Source: Sipunculus nudus (lineage: Eukaryota > Annelida > Sipuncula > Golfingiida > Sipunculidae). Taken from it: a stretch of 64,000 nt of DNA. Shown here in pieces: positions 1-12,600 of this stretch (its first letter is position 1; every line of letters begins with the position of its first letter). The notes under the pieces are model-generated. The model was not told the DNA's origin, searched no databases, and saw nothing but the letters and a program-made list of their open reading frames with translations. A program made the translations under genes and the position numbers. The stretch is from positions 54,590,019 to 54,654,018 of the forward strand of contig CM049306.1 of NCBI GenBank assembly GCA_026874595.1. The letters run 5' to 3'.

Positions 1-1858
1 TGTTGATTTAATTTTCCCAGCATATATGCATAAGGATTTAATCTTTTAAAATCTGAACTTTCAAAAGAAATTGATTGGAATGAATAGCTTTTATTCATGT
101 TTTCACACACCATGTCAAGTGTTGTTTACATCTAGCCCACCTAGTAGTACAGCCTTCACTTGCATTATGTAACCCACCCCAGGCAGCTTACCTTGGCCCA
201 GCTTGGCCACTACTAGCAGGCTTCCCCTGGCCCTGCACTCATCCCCCCCCCCCCAGCTGGTGCATAAACTAGATGAATGTTATAATTTTTCTGTATTTTA
301 TTTTATTCTTGGACATGCTACATTTTAGATTTTGTATTGAACCACCAGGGTTACAATGATTAAAGTGTACATTTAATTGTGTCCACAAAGTGGTGTATTG
401 CTGTGAAAGTCTGGATGTTCATGAGATAAGTAATTCCTTACTTCAGAAGAGTACAAACTTCACCAGGTGTGAAATTGACTATTAATTCCAGTAATTAATT
501 AAAACTGGGATAGTAATTAGCACAATGATATTGTTTGTCCCTCATTCAACCAACAGTGTGTATACTTTATTTGAAAAGATGTTTTATTTTGTCAAATTTA
601 CTTTTATTTTATTTTGGTGAATAAAATTAAGCATGTCCTGAAAACTCCAATATGCAAAACTTTTAAATAGTGATTCAAGGAATATTCTTGTAGATGCCAT
701 GTTGTGGCATTATTTTCTTTTAAAATCAGTTAAAACATTTATGATTTAAAAATAATAAAATATATGTGTATGCATAATATGACCCAATGTTTTTTACTCT
801 GTATATATAATGATTGCAACTTTTGCAACAATTCTAATATTTTAACTTATATTTTCAGGTTTTTTAATTAAAAATTTATAAACCTGTAAATAAAAAAATG
901 ATACAGATAAAAACTTCTTAATGGAAAAAGTGGATCTGCTTAAAAAAATAGGATTATATATAAACTTAAATGCATTATTCTCTTGAAAGTGAAATAAAGG
1001 TATTAGTCCATTCTGTCCACTTGCCTGTCCATCTGTAAATTTTCGTATGCAACACAGTATCTCAAAACTTTTACTGTTTTTCTTCATGACAGTCTTGTCA
1101 GAGTATTAGTTTGCAATCATATATTTAGAACTTTACTATAACCAAGTAGGAGGGCCCCTTTCCTCTTAGCTTTTCATATTCTTAAATAAATGAAAAACAT
1201 TACAATAGAATATTTCTACATCCACCTTCGTGCTGCCCTCACTTTTCCCTTCTCCGAACCCCATCCCAAAGTCAGCCTCAGTAAGCAAGAACAAGATGAA
1301 TCAGATATATTCATACTTTAATATTTTGTATAACTATTCGTCCATAGGTACCTATGTACATGCCAGAAATTATGTCAATATTGTGTAATATGTAGACATA
1401 GTGGGCATCACAATAATGTACCTTGTCAAGACTAAAGAGATATTGTGTCATACAGTCACATATTCATAAATCACTTCATCAGCATAGTTAATCATAACAT
1501 CATATCTGTCAAATTGAACGCTTGCAGACTACCATACACTTTAGATCCTTCAACAAATAGCCTTATCATCTACTACTGCTTATTACTGCTGTCATTGCAT
1601 TCATATTTGCTCAAATATATCACAATTTTCAACCCCTCCTAAATAAATAAAAATAAACCACTTTATTTGACTCTATTAATCCATCAGTCATGTAATTTCA
1701 TTTATCATTTACTCACATATTACATTACATTCCTTTATAATAGCCCAACATGTACATGATATTCATAAGCTTTATCGACTCGATATAGTATCACAGTGGA
1801 GAAACATTTATAGTCCAATCACGATCAGCTGAGCGCCATGACCCATGGGTCCCTTGTT
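1..1858 (+). mobile_element. Truncated copy of a 1.6-kb non-autonomous repeat (family A)
   Basis: From base 1 the sequence matches 14003 onward (for example CACCTAGTAGTACAGCCTTC, the poly-C run and AGCTGGTGCATAAACTAGAT). Clear similarity ends near 1215. The expected terminal motif (CAGCTGAGCGCCATGACCCA, then TGGGTCCCTTG) appears only at 1826-1858, so about 600 bp of other sequence lies inside or between. The 5' part is cut by the window edge. No protein is encoded. Confidence 0.75.
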
Positions 1859-2384
1859 ATTAAGTCCAGCATTGTTAAATTATATCTTGTTGGGTTCCAC
1901 ATGCAGATGCCACATGCTGTGTATCAGTTGCTGGTATGTGTCCTTGTCTTTGGATAAGATAACAGGGCTGACCAGAGTTATAAGGCTGCATTAATGACTT
2001 TCAGACCAGTCTTATTCAACAATACACTGAAATTTAAAAAAAAATATCATTAGTGCATGTTTTCACTGTAATAAATGGGTTATCCACATGAAGGAATCCT
2101 CATGTACAGGAAGGGGCTATCCGCATGCAGGTCCAGGCGCCGGTCCTGCACAGGCAAAAATCTGCATGTATTGAAAGGCAGCCTGACAGCAGTCCATGTG
2201 CACTCCTTAGTCTAAATGAAAAATGATTTAACTCCAGGAATTAATGCCACCCACAGAGATTCAGTCCATCCTATTCCAAAAGTTGGATTTGGTCTTGACT
2301 AATCGCCAATGGACTAGATAAATTGGGGTGTGGGCCTAGAAATTCAGTGCTGGACTTGGATTTGAGTACTTGTTATCATGGTGA
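1859..2384. other. Intergenic DNA, nothing recognised
   Basis: No coding frame with splice sites and no repeat shared with the rest of the window was seen. Confidence 0.4.
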
Positions 2385-3386
2385 TACTGTGGTTGGCTTT
2401 ATATTTGCAAGGCTGAAATTTCGCGATTATTAACATTTCACTGTGGTTTCATTTTTGCAATTGCACCAGATCCTATAAAATTTAAGATAGTGTTTGTATA
2501 GATTTTCAATTTAGAATAAATCCTACATGACCTCACTAATTTCTGGTTCAGTAATTCACTTACAACCAGTATCAAAATAAATATATTTCATGTGATTATC
2601 ACGTGTTTTACAATGAGTAATGCTTACATGTGTGTATGGGCCAGTTTGGATATACCCTGCACAGATAAGGTTTTGACTATAGGTTGTTCCAGAGGAATGA
2701 GAAGTAATCTAATTGTACAATTGCATCATCCCGTCTTGTTCATCATTAAGGTGATGGGGCATCTTCATACTACTGTAGATTCAGATAATATCGTGGGCTT
2801 GAAATTTCGTGGTTTTTGTACAAAACGCATATCGTGGGGTATTTGAATTCGTGGAAAGACAAAGAAGACTTTTGGAAAATTATGTTTTTTTAATACCTCC
2901 ATGTGGGCAAGTAAGACGAGCCCGATTTACACAGGTGGTTCGGCTCTGATGCTTATCACATGGTGCGCCTGTACCGCGGTCAATCGGGTCAGTGTTGAAC
3001 AAACAGGCTCCGCCCGACCCGAGCCTAACAAAGAATTAATCGGCCGTGACCGACACGTGCCGGGCGATACATAGGCTGTTAGTTGTGACACGGACACATC
3101 GACTATTAATTATAACACCCGATCACACCACGTTCACAGCAAACGTAAACCATCACTTGACCGGAGGTTTTAAATTTTTTTAAATCTAGGCGGTAGTCAC
3201 ATGTGGCTCCTGTAATCCTCTGACTGTGTGATTTTTTTTATCGTTGGAATCATGAATTCGTGGATTGTCTTGATCCACGAAAACAACGAAAATAAAATCC
3301 CAACTAATATTTATGAATCTTCAGTATGTTACATTCGCCAATTTCATGAAATTAAAACCCTTCCAAATAAAAAGGCAACCACAGTA
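2385..3386. mobile_element. TIR element, family B, copy 1 (1,002 bp)
   Basis: It starts TACTGTGGTTGGCTTTATAT and ends with the inverted form (AAAAAGGCAACCACAGTA). The interior between about 2,900 and 3,160 is unusually GC- and CpG-rich for this window (CCGCGGTCAATCGGG, CGGCCGTGACCGACACG). No transposase frame is visible. Shorter copies with the same ends lie at 9840, 29998 and 41368. Confidence 0.65.
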
Positions 3387-6077
3387 CACAACAATGATTT
3401 GAGTGAAAGACAAACATTTTGACAGACATGATAAATTAACATCTATATTTTAGTATGACATACATGTTCTTGACAAATATGAAGGAAAACGCACATATAA
3501 CATATATGCCATAATACTTATTGAAAGTGTATGGCCTAGTCAATAGTGTGTGCCTGCCTTATTAGAAACAGATTTCCAGCCTCATTTGTGTAACCAAAAA
3601 AGCAATTACTTAACATATTAATATAATTCTTTTTACATAAAATGCTTAAATCCTGATTTCAAATTCAAGCTATGGGTTATAATTAATTGGATTTGAGTAA
3701 CCCAGCCCTTCTTTCAGGACTAGCATCCTTAGTCTTCAGTGATGTAGTAGGTAATATTTTGAAAATGACCTTTGGTTATTATCATTTTTAGTGTATCAAA
3801 GGACCCATATGTTTAATAATATAATATTCATTTGCCTCCAAAATATGGGGATGAATTATATGATTATTGTACCATTTAAAATATCCTTTTCGAATGTATC
3901 AATGTTTATGTTTACTTGTATGATTTTCCTCCTGATCAATACTGTTGCCTACATTCATTTTCTTCACAAGTGAGTAATAATGAAGAAAAATCTAATGCAT
4001 AAGGATTTTTCATCATTAAGAGTAACTGTGACCTGGAGCATGTATTTTCATCGTTTGATGGCCATTACACAGTTAATTAATTCTCAAATGTATAAGACTA
4101 TTAAGATAGGGCAGTTGTTGTATTTAAAAAGTGTTCTATGCACACATGTTAATGTGTGTAATACTGGTACATCCTGTGATATATCCCACCCCATACAGCA
4201 TGCATGACTAGGTTTCCTATTTATATCTTGAACAAGGAAATGCTCACACATGGGTATTTCATTTTGTCTAATATATCCTTGTGAGCTGTGTGATATGCCT
4301 CACATATACATATCATGACTTACCATGTGTTTCATTGATGTATGGCATATAAATATCATGATATTTAAATATTGACACAGAAATATTTATATCAGCCTTT
4401 CATGTATGCATTAAATGTATTTCGTTTCCCTTTGAATATTCTTGTTAATTAATAATGTGAAAAAAAAACTTTCAAAAGGTTACCCAGCCTTACCCTAATT
4501 CCAGTGAATTTGCCTGGCTCTTGGCTAAGATTAACAGATTGCTCTATCTCAAATGGTAAACATATTGTGAGAATCCAGGATACCTCATATATTAAATAAA
4601 GATGCATTGGATTGTTCCTTTAGTCTTTCTCTAAAATCCCCCCAAAATCATAAAAAAATGTTCATTACTTTTTTGAGTACTGAAACAGTGCTATTTGGCA
4701 AAGGAACTAAATAACCAGCCCACCAACTATGTAACTATGCAAGCAATCAACAATGATTTTAAAAAAAATTATGCCTTCGAAAAGGTTTAATTTTTAAAGG
4801 TTTGGAGCCAATTTTGATTTGAAGAATAATATTAAAGGGCTGAAAGATAGTGTTTCATTAAAAAAAGGTCACTGGATATAATGTTGCAGCTTGAAAATTG
4901 ATACAGTTCCGGCTGTAGGTCAGGGTTGTGACAAAATAAGAATTAACACCATGTGTTCCATAATAATTTGTGATTATTTATCAGACAAGTTATGTCTTAT
5001 GATTAAAAATATTCTTTCTCAACAGTTGATTCAAAGAAAAGAAGTCTTTCAGTCATGTTACTGGTCCAGTGTATTTCTCTCAATCTCAGTCAGTGAACTA
5101 ACTCATATCTGTGTTAATGTGCATATTAAGTGGTTACTACCATGCTATGTCGTGATTACTATGACATACCAGCGTGAGGTCTAGGGGGGGGGGGGGATGT
5201 ACTCAGCTCTGACCTGTGGCTTGATATGGTTTGCACATGATCATCCACTTGAAGATCCTGTATATTCACTGTGTCTGGTTACAGTGTCAGGGTTACAGAT
5301 GAGCTGAGCATACTGTAACTGACTCTATTATATTCCACAGGTGCTCAATCTCCTACAAAAAATTAAAATCTTAATGCTCCATTAACAAAATCTCCAAAAA
5401 AAAATTTCAAATACATACATTATATTTATAACTTTCATGCTTTAGTAAACTTCTTTAAGAAAATAAATACATTCATGGTATTTTTATCAAATGCTCATGA
5501 ATTTTGACCTCCTGAGGTCTGGAAGCCCATCCACACCAGCTTAAGTTGAAATTATAATCTGGTTTTTCATTGATGCTGATACATATGCTGATGCAGCCTT
5601 CACACAAAAGCTTAATGACTGCTCACTACAATAGCAGCACATAAACACATAATAGTAACTGGAGAGTGCTTGCTTCTAGCTATATTTAGGCAAATCAAAG
5701 GGAGAAAAGCACTTTGATGCACTTGGTCAATGTCCTTTGCAAAATTTCAGTGAAATCCATGTATAACTTATCCGGATATTTAGTGCTCAGACATTCAGAG
5801 AGTGGAGACAATGAGAGAGCTTTCAGTCTGCTTTATAATAAATGTTTTGCTGTGGCATAAAAAAATGCCTTATATTCACAGTTCAAATCATTAATGTTTC
5901 CATGTTGAATAATGTTTTCCTGAATAAAAACAAAAAATTGATATATAGTTCTGATGGTATTGCCTCAAGCCCCATCCCCTTAACAATGGTTAAATTGCTA
6001 AGCCCGACATTTGATGGCAAGCAATAAGCAATTCATGTTTGCTTATACTTGACAATATAAATAGTCTGCTCTAATTT
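3387..6077. other. Intergenic DNA upstream of the gene
   Basis: AT-rich sequence with a G-run at 5184-5196 and several short chance reading frames. I see no domain, no strong splice-bounded exon and no repeat shared with elsewhere. Promoter or upstream exons of the adaptor gene could be here but are not identifiable. Confidence 0.35.
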
Positions 6078-7024
6078 TATCCCCAGACAAATTTGGGGAT
6101 ACTATAGTTTTATATGTAGGTCCTGCTGCAGATAAATCTTACACGAATCTTAACCAAACTTGACATGTGCATAGAGGAGATGAACCCGATTCAAAATGGG
6201 GTCATGACCTTTACTAGGCAGATGACATTGTATGTCGATGGGGGGGGGGGGGGGTTTAATCATATAAATTCTTAAATATCTCACAAAATCTTTCATGGAT
6301 TGATATTTGATAAAAAAAATCATGTTGACCAAGATCTTGGATAGAGTTGTCATGTTCAGAAATTGGTGGTGCCACCTATTGTCCTTTTCATGTCTTATGA
6401 CCACCTCATCAATGCCACTTGACAGTACTGTGAGCATTATAACTCAAAAACTAATGGACAGATTTCTTTCATATTATACATATATACATAGATATATGAG
6501 TTATGGGATGAGGTTTATATAAATTGGGTCATGATCTTTCCTTAATTGAGAGTGGCCTTGACCTTGAATATTTCCACATTTGGTGAAAATCACACAGGTA
6601 CCTAAATATCTGAAGAAACCTTGCATGAATTAATACAAAATCAAGTTGACCAAATCTTGTATAGCGTTGTCAGGTACCTGAAACTGGTGGTGCCCCTTTA
6701 GTCCTTTTCTTGTTTTCCAATCCTTTTAATACCCCTACATTGTCACTTGACAGTACTGTGAGCAATAAAACTCATAAACTAATGGACAGATTCCTTTTTT
6801 ATTTTACATATATACATATATATGAGTTATTGGATGAGGTATATATAAATTGGGATCATGACGTTTCCTTTGAGAGTGGCCTTGACCTTGAATTTTTCAA
6901 CATTTAGTAAAAATATTGTTTCTTAAGTTGATAGACGGAAGAAACTGTTATGGCTTGACAAGTGTCAGTATATGCTTCTGAAGATGGGGCCTTTTTTGAA
7001 GGGGGGATTAATTGTCTGGGGATA
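6078..7024. mobile_element. TIR element (TATCCCCAGACAA ends), 947 bp
   Basis: The perfect 13-bp inverted ends are TATCCCCAGACAA at 6078 and TTGTCTGGGGATA ending at 7024. The outer TA on each side may be the target duplication, as in Tc1/mariner-type elements. The interior has two diverged tandem copies (about 6300-6600 and 6620-6900) sharing GACAGTACTGTGAGCA and AAACTAATGGACAGATT. No transposase is present. It ends 37 bp before the exon-1 ATG. Confidence 0.7.
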
Positions 7025-7061
7025 TGGCACTGCAGTGCCAAGAAATGTCTAGTTAAATAAA

Positions 7062-7157
7062 ATGTCAGATTTTGGTCCAACTGAGTTCCCGCTGTTTTGT
7101 GTCAGTGATGTGTTGGACCTGTCTGACAGAGCCTGTGGTAGGCTGCTTGCTGATCCG
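7062..7157 (+). CDS. Exon 1 (tentative first coding exon), residues 1-32
   Basis: An ATG with A at -3 opens a 96-nt frame that starts MSDFGPTEFPLF and ends LLADP at a strong donor, GTGAGC at 7158. It leaves phase 0, which is what exon 2 requires; a TAG and then the ATG precede it in frame. The stretch has higher GC than its surroundings. It could instead be an internal exon entered at the AG of ATGTCAG, with earlier exons (for example a SAM domain) outside the window or unrecognised. It is not recognisable as a known domain. A TIR element ends 37 bp upstream. Confidence 0.5.
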
Positions 7158-9552
7158 GTGAGCTCTCACTGTAAACAAAATGTAACAACATTGGCTCTGT
7201 GTGCTATTCGCTGGGCTAATATCCATTTTTCTGGCAACAGACACATGGCTACAGTAAAAGAGTCTTAATGTCGTGATAGGTCGATGGAGCATGAACATAG
7301 TGGGAGCAAAATTTGACCTGTTATTTAATATAAGTATAAATAGTCATGCATAAATTGTCATGAATTCTTTTGACAGAAGTTCTAGCCCCAAAACTGATCA
7401 GATGCTTACATCCACCATTTGTTACAGATGTATTGTCCTTAATTTTTGGTGTTTTTTATGTGTATTGAAAATAATTAATTGTTGAAAAATTATAAGAAAT
7501 CTCTATGTATACTTTACTGCCAGGGAACTCATTAAATGCAAAAATCCACTATGTGAAATAGATAAAATTGTCCTTAATTGTGTTTTTTTTTTCATGTTTA
7601 TTGAAAATGATTGTCTAAAATTTAAGAAACTGTATAAATGCTTTGTAGCCATGAATCTCATCAATTGCATAATCCACCATGTGAAATAGATAACATTCTC
7701 CTACTTTTTTTAGTCCTCATGTTTATTGAAAATAATATATACCGTACACTTTGTAGCCTGGAGGTGACAAACGGCGGCCCCCTCCACAACCACAGCCTCC
7801 ACAGTCCAACAGCTTAGCCCTCCCTCCCAGACCCAAGAGGGGAGAAACCGTGCCACAGAGTGATGATGACTTTGATGACTTTGATGATGATGAGTATGAA
7901 GAACCAATGGAGCAACAGCCACCAAGACCCCCGGCCAAGAAATTAACCTCATATAATACACCAGATGATGTTTATGAAGAACCAGATGACACCTCTGGGG
8001 TGACGCCCCCTGTTGGTGAGTTTCTGAACTAAATATTCTTTCCTGCTTTTTTTCATATTTCAGTCAAATGAAATTTGATAGTAATTGTTGTATATGAGTG
8101 AAATTTACTATCCCAAAATTTGACACGACTTGTTATTTAATTGTAATTGTATTGTGATTGTACCTGCTGCTTTTGTTCCCATGCCTGCCACAAGAGGGCA
8201 CTGTTGGGTAAGTCTTTTTATTAAACTTTGGAGGTACAAATTTCATCACATGTGAGGAAATGTATCTAGATGCAATAAATAAAATGATAACATTTCAAAA
8301 TATATATTGTTTAAATTATCACTATATTATTAGGAAAATAATGAACAGCCAGCCGTTAGATTAATGGTCTGAATATTACTTCAGAAAGATTTCAGTGGAA
8401 AGGCAGTAATTATATTGCAAAGAGTTATCAGTGGAAAGGAAGTGTTATAGCATTATAGATCTAAACAATTTGTAGTATCACTTGATAAATGAAGGAGTAT
8501 CCCTTAAATTGTATGAATAATTGGTCAGTTTTAGGTATGCTGACACTTTTATATATAGAGAACAGAATGAGTGGATCATTCTCACCAGAATTGTTGGAAT
8601 ACGAGTCTAAATGTTCCAACTGTCTTTATTTGTATCATTTGACTTTGTACCATGGAAGATTTTTGTTTTGTTTGGTGCATATGCGCGAATAAATGATGTC
8701 AAGAGTCCTGGTTTCTCCACGAAAGGTGACAGTGAGGAACATACACCTGGAGAAGTTTACGATGACTGTGATCTTCCTGATGAATTTCCTGAACCAGGTA
8801 GTGATTGGATCGACTTTTCCTCCAGTTTCTCTCCGTGTCTGCTTGACTTACACTAATAGTGTATTGGTGACCCCTTTTGGTCATCTCAGCCATAACCTTT
8901 TCCTGACTTTCACTAATAGTGACCCCATGGTGGTCAGTTCAGGTTTAACCTATTCCTGGCTTACAGTGACCCCTGGTGGTCAGTTCAGGTAAGCCCGGAT
9001 CCATGTGATAATTAAGTTACCTGATTAACACTATTGACTAACAGTGACCCATTGAGGTCAGTTCAGATAAACCCTGATCCATGTGTTAAGCTGCCTGACT
9101 TACACTAACAGTGATCCCTGGTGGTCAGCTCAGGTAAACCCTAATCCATGTGATAAGCCGCCTGACCTACACTTAGAGTGACCCCTGGTGGTCTGTTCAA
9201 GTAAACTCTGATCCATGTGATAAGCTGCCTGACTTCCACTTAAAGTGACCCTTGTTGTCAGTCAAGTAAATCTTGATCCATATGATAAGCTGCCTGACTT
9301 ACACTTAAAACCATCCCTTTTGGTCAGTTAGGTAGACCCTGATCCATGTGATAAGTTGCCTTACTTACACTAATAACCACCTCTGGTGCCATGTTCAGAA
9401 GGAGCTGGATCCTGAAAAACACTTGCAGAGACCCCTGGTGATCAGTTCAGGTACAACCTGACCCTTTTTCCTATTTTGTCTTTTCTTTCTAATTGCCTGG
9501 GTCTTGTGCCTGATATTTGTTTGTGGACTCTCTTAATGTAACTTGCATCTGA

Positions 9553-9627
<75 letters not shown>

Positions 9628-12600
9628 GTTTCCACTAAAATTATTTATCATATAAAGTTAGTACCCTTTACATCTCATAAATAAATAGATGAACATGCAT
9701 TCATTAAAAAGTTCAATTGTATATTGTCAGTTTTTAAGCCATCTATACAAAATTTCAGTTATCAGCATAATAAATTCTGCTGGCATTAAATGCTGGATGT
9801 TTAGAAGCCATTCTGTTGATCCTTAAAACTTCAGCAACATACTGTGGTTGGATTTATATTTTCAGGGATACATGTGTGTGATTTCCATATTTTAAGTGTG
9901 TTATGAGGAATCCATTTTTGAATCTCACCATACAGTAATGTAGACTGAGCGTATACATTATTAGATGAATTATTGAACATGCACACAAAATCTTAACAAT
10001 TTTATGAGGATAAGAAAGTACACTGAATGGTAAGAAATATTTGTTCATCATTGGCTAATAATCATATTAAAGATCTCTTTATTATTTACATTGTCAATAT
10101 TTGATTTACATGTAAAATAAAATGTCAGTTATTATTTATAATATCAATATATTTGCTTTTTGACTATGAATAGTACATGCATGTAAAATGTATTAGAAAC
10201 GCCAATGAGGATACAAGTTGACTGTGTGTTTACCTGACATTTGTAGATTGGGTGCCTTATTCATGATGGTTTTTTCATTTGCGACAAGTTCCCTTTCACA
10301 AATTTGAAACCCCCGTCAAATAAAAATCCAGCCACAGTATATCCCAGTAGAGTTAAATCTCACCTCATGACCACCACGGTTTAGTGACAAACTCAAAATA
10401 ACAACCATTTATAAAGGTCCCAATTTGTTTTAACTCTTTATAGAAGACCTCTCTTAGAAGACCACCTCAAGTGCGACCACTTTATTAAGGTCCTGTTGGT
10501 GGTCATAATTTCTTGGTTTCATTGTAGTTTTAAATCCTGAAGAAAAAGTCTTTATTGTTTAAATTCTTAAACACAATACCCATGCAAGTATTTTTTCTAT
10601 AAATTTGTATTCTTTTCCTCTTAAACATGAAAAACAAACCATATTTAAGCTGCAGAAATGATGCTTGTGTATGTATCCTTTTGGCTAATTCTTTGTATGC
10701 ATGTAAATGATCAAGGATGATCTGCATGACCAGATTCCTAAGTAACAGTTACATGTCAAAGTGAGAAGGGAAAGGTCAAGAATTTTTTGTCATGAGATTT
10801 TTATTTGCTCAAAGTGTATGAACCCTGTACCTGCTGCTTTTGTTCTCCTGGCTACCACAAGAGGGCGCTGTTTGGTAAGTCTTTTAATCGGGAGATACAA
10901 ATTTCATCATGTATAAGGAAATATATCTAGATGCAATAAAATATAAGTTAATTTTTAATGAAAATACATGTCAAATTTATCTCCTTATAATTAGGAAAAA
11001 ATTAACAGCCACAGTTTGGTTAGTTGTGTTATTATTGGCATTTTATTGTTTGATAAAAACTTGCAAAGTTTTCAGTAGAAAGGCAGTAATTATAGCATTA
11101 TTGATCATAACAATTTTGTCAATAAACAAATGTAGTATCCCTTGATACATGAAAGAGTGCCCCTTAAGTTGTATAAAAAAATTGTTACTTTTTATGTATA
11201 CTCACACTTTGAAATTCAGGGATCAGATTAGTAGATCATTCTCACCAAAACAATTGAAACATGTACATTTTTGTACAGCAGATTGAAAATTCTGTTATTT
11301 TTTTTTTATCAAATGTGAATGGAACCCATAACCTAGTACACACTAATTGGCCAATACAGCAATAAAGCATGATTCACTGGGAGGTCCAGTATGTATTTTA
11401 CCTGTGTATGATGACATATGTTACAACTGAAAATATTTGAAGTTGTTCTTCATATTTGCATAAAATGCCATATACTACATAAAGAAAACTTACTATATGT
11501 TTAAAGTCATTGTGACAGTAAAGTGAAACCACCCAGAGAAACTAAAGAACTTGGGAAGATCCATGATAATGCCAAATACTCAGGTTTTATTTCCCCGTTC
11601 AGCTTTACTTAAATCTTTGCCATTGTTTAAATTTTATTACCTTTTTCTTTTTCTTTTAAGAAAAGAATATTTTCTTTCCCTTTCCATTCTGTATTATTTG
11701 AGTGTTTTCCTAGCTAACATTCTGCATACCAGCATCATCATGTGTGTGAATTTAACTTGCAGGGAATGCAGGGTATATATTTTTTCAGAAATATTTGTTT
11801 ATGATGTTTAGCTAAAAAAACCAACTGAGTTACACAAACAGTAATAAGTCCCCTCTGGGTAATCTTCATATTATAAGTTTATGCTTACACCTCAATTACA
11901 AATTAGAATTATGCAGGTTCTAGCTTTGTCCAAAGGAGGATAAGGGGGCTCAGATGAAATTATCTGGCTCTCCAAAATGCTTTTTGGTCCAGTAAAATGC
12001 CGTAATATATATTTGATTATCAACATTTCTAAAATCTGGTCCAGGAGAATTCAGTTGGGGTCTGCTTTGGTTATTCATATAATGAAAATATTTAAAATAA
12101 GAATAAGCATTACATTTTGCTTATAGTAGGTGTTTTAATCATGAACTCTGGTATCAGCCCTAGAGAATAAACTGTCCAGTTAATTGCATTTCTGATATTT
12201 GTATATTTGTGTGTTTGCCAGCATTTGCATATAAAAAGCCTTGTTATAGTTTAAAGAGGAGTATAATTTCAAAGTGAATGACAGCACATCATGGTTGAAA
12301 CTCTTAGCTTCAGCTGTTCTTTGACAGACAAGCTTAGTTCAACTGGGCAAAGATAGGTGGCATTGTCTTCACTGCCTCATACCAGTTGCACTGACATGTG
12401 CTGCCATCTGCTGGTTAATTTGATCTCAAACTAAATGAGTCTACATTTGATGATAATCCAAGATTGCAAATAATTATAAGAATTGAACAAGTGGGGATAT
12501 ATTGAAGGATCAGCTACTATCATTATGGTTTTTTTAACTAAAACATAACAATGTTTATTTTCAGGTAGCTGTTATAACATTAGGGCAACATCTTAACATT

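Noticed and set aside
5184-5196. G-run, with similar C/G runs at 248, 6240, 14250, 35615, 53717, 56940 and 59479
   Set aside because: Homopolymer tracts; several recur only because they belong to the same repeat family. No function is supported.
7710-7961. Minus-strand frames opposite exon 2
   Set aside because: They are shadows of the Pro- and Asp-rich coding exon on the plus strand.
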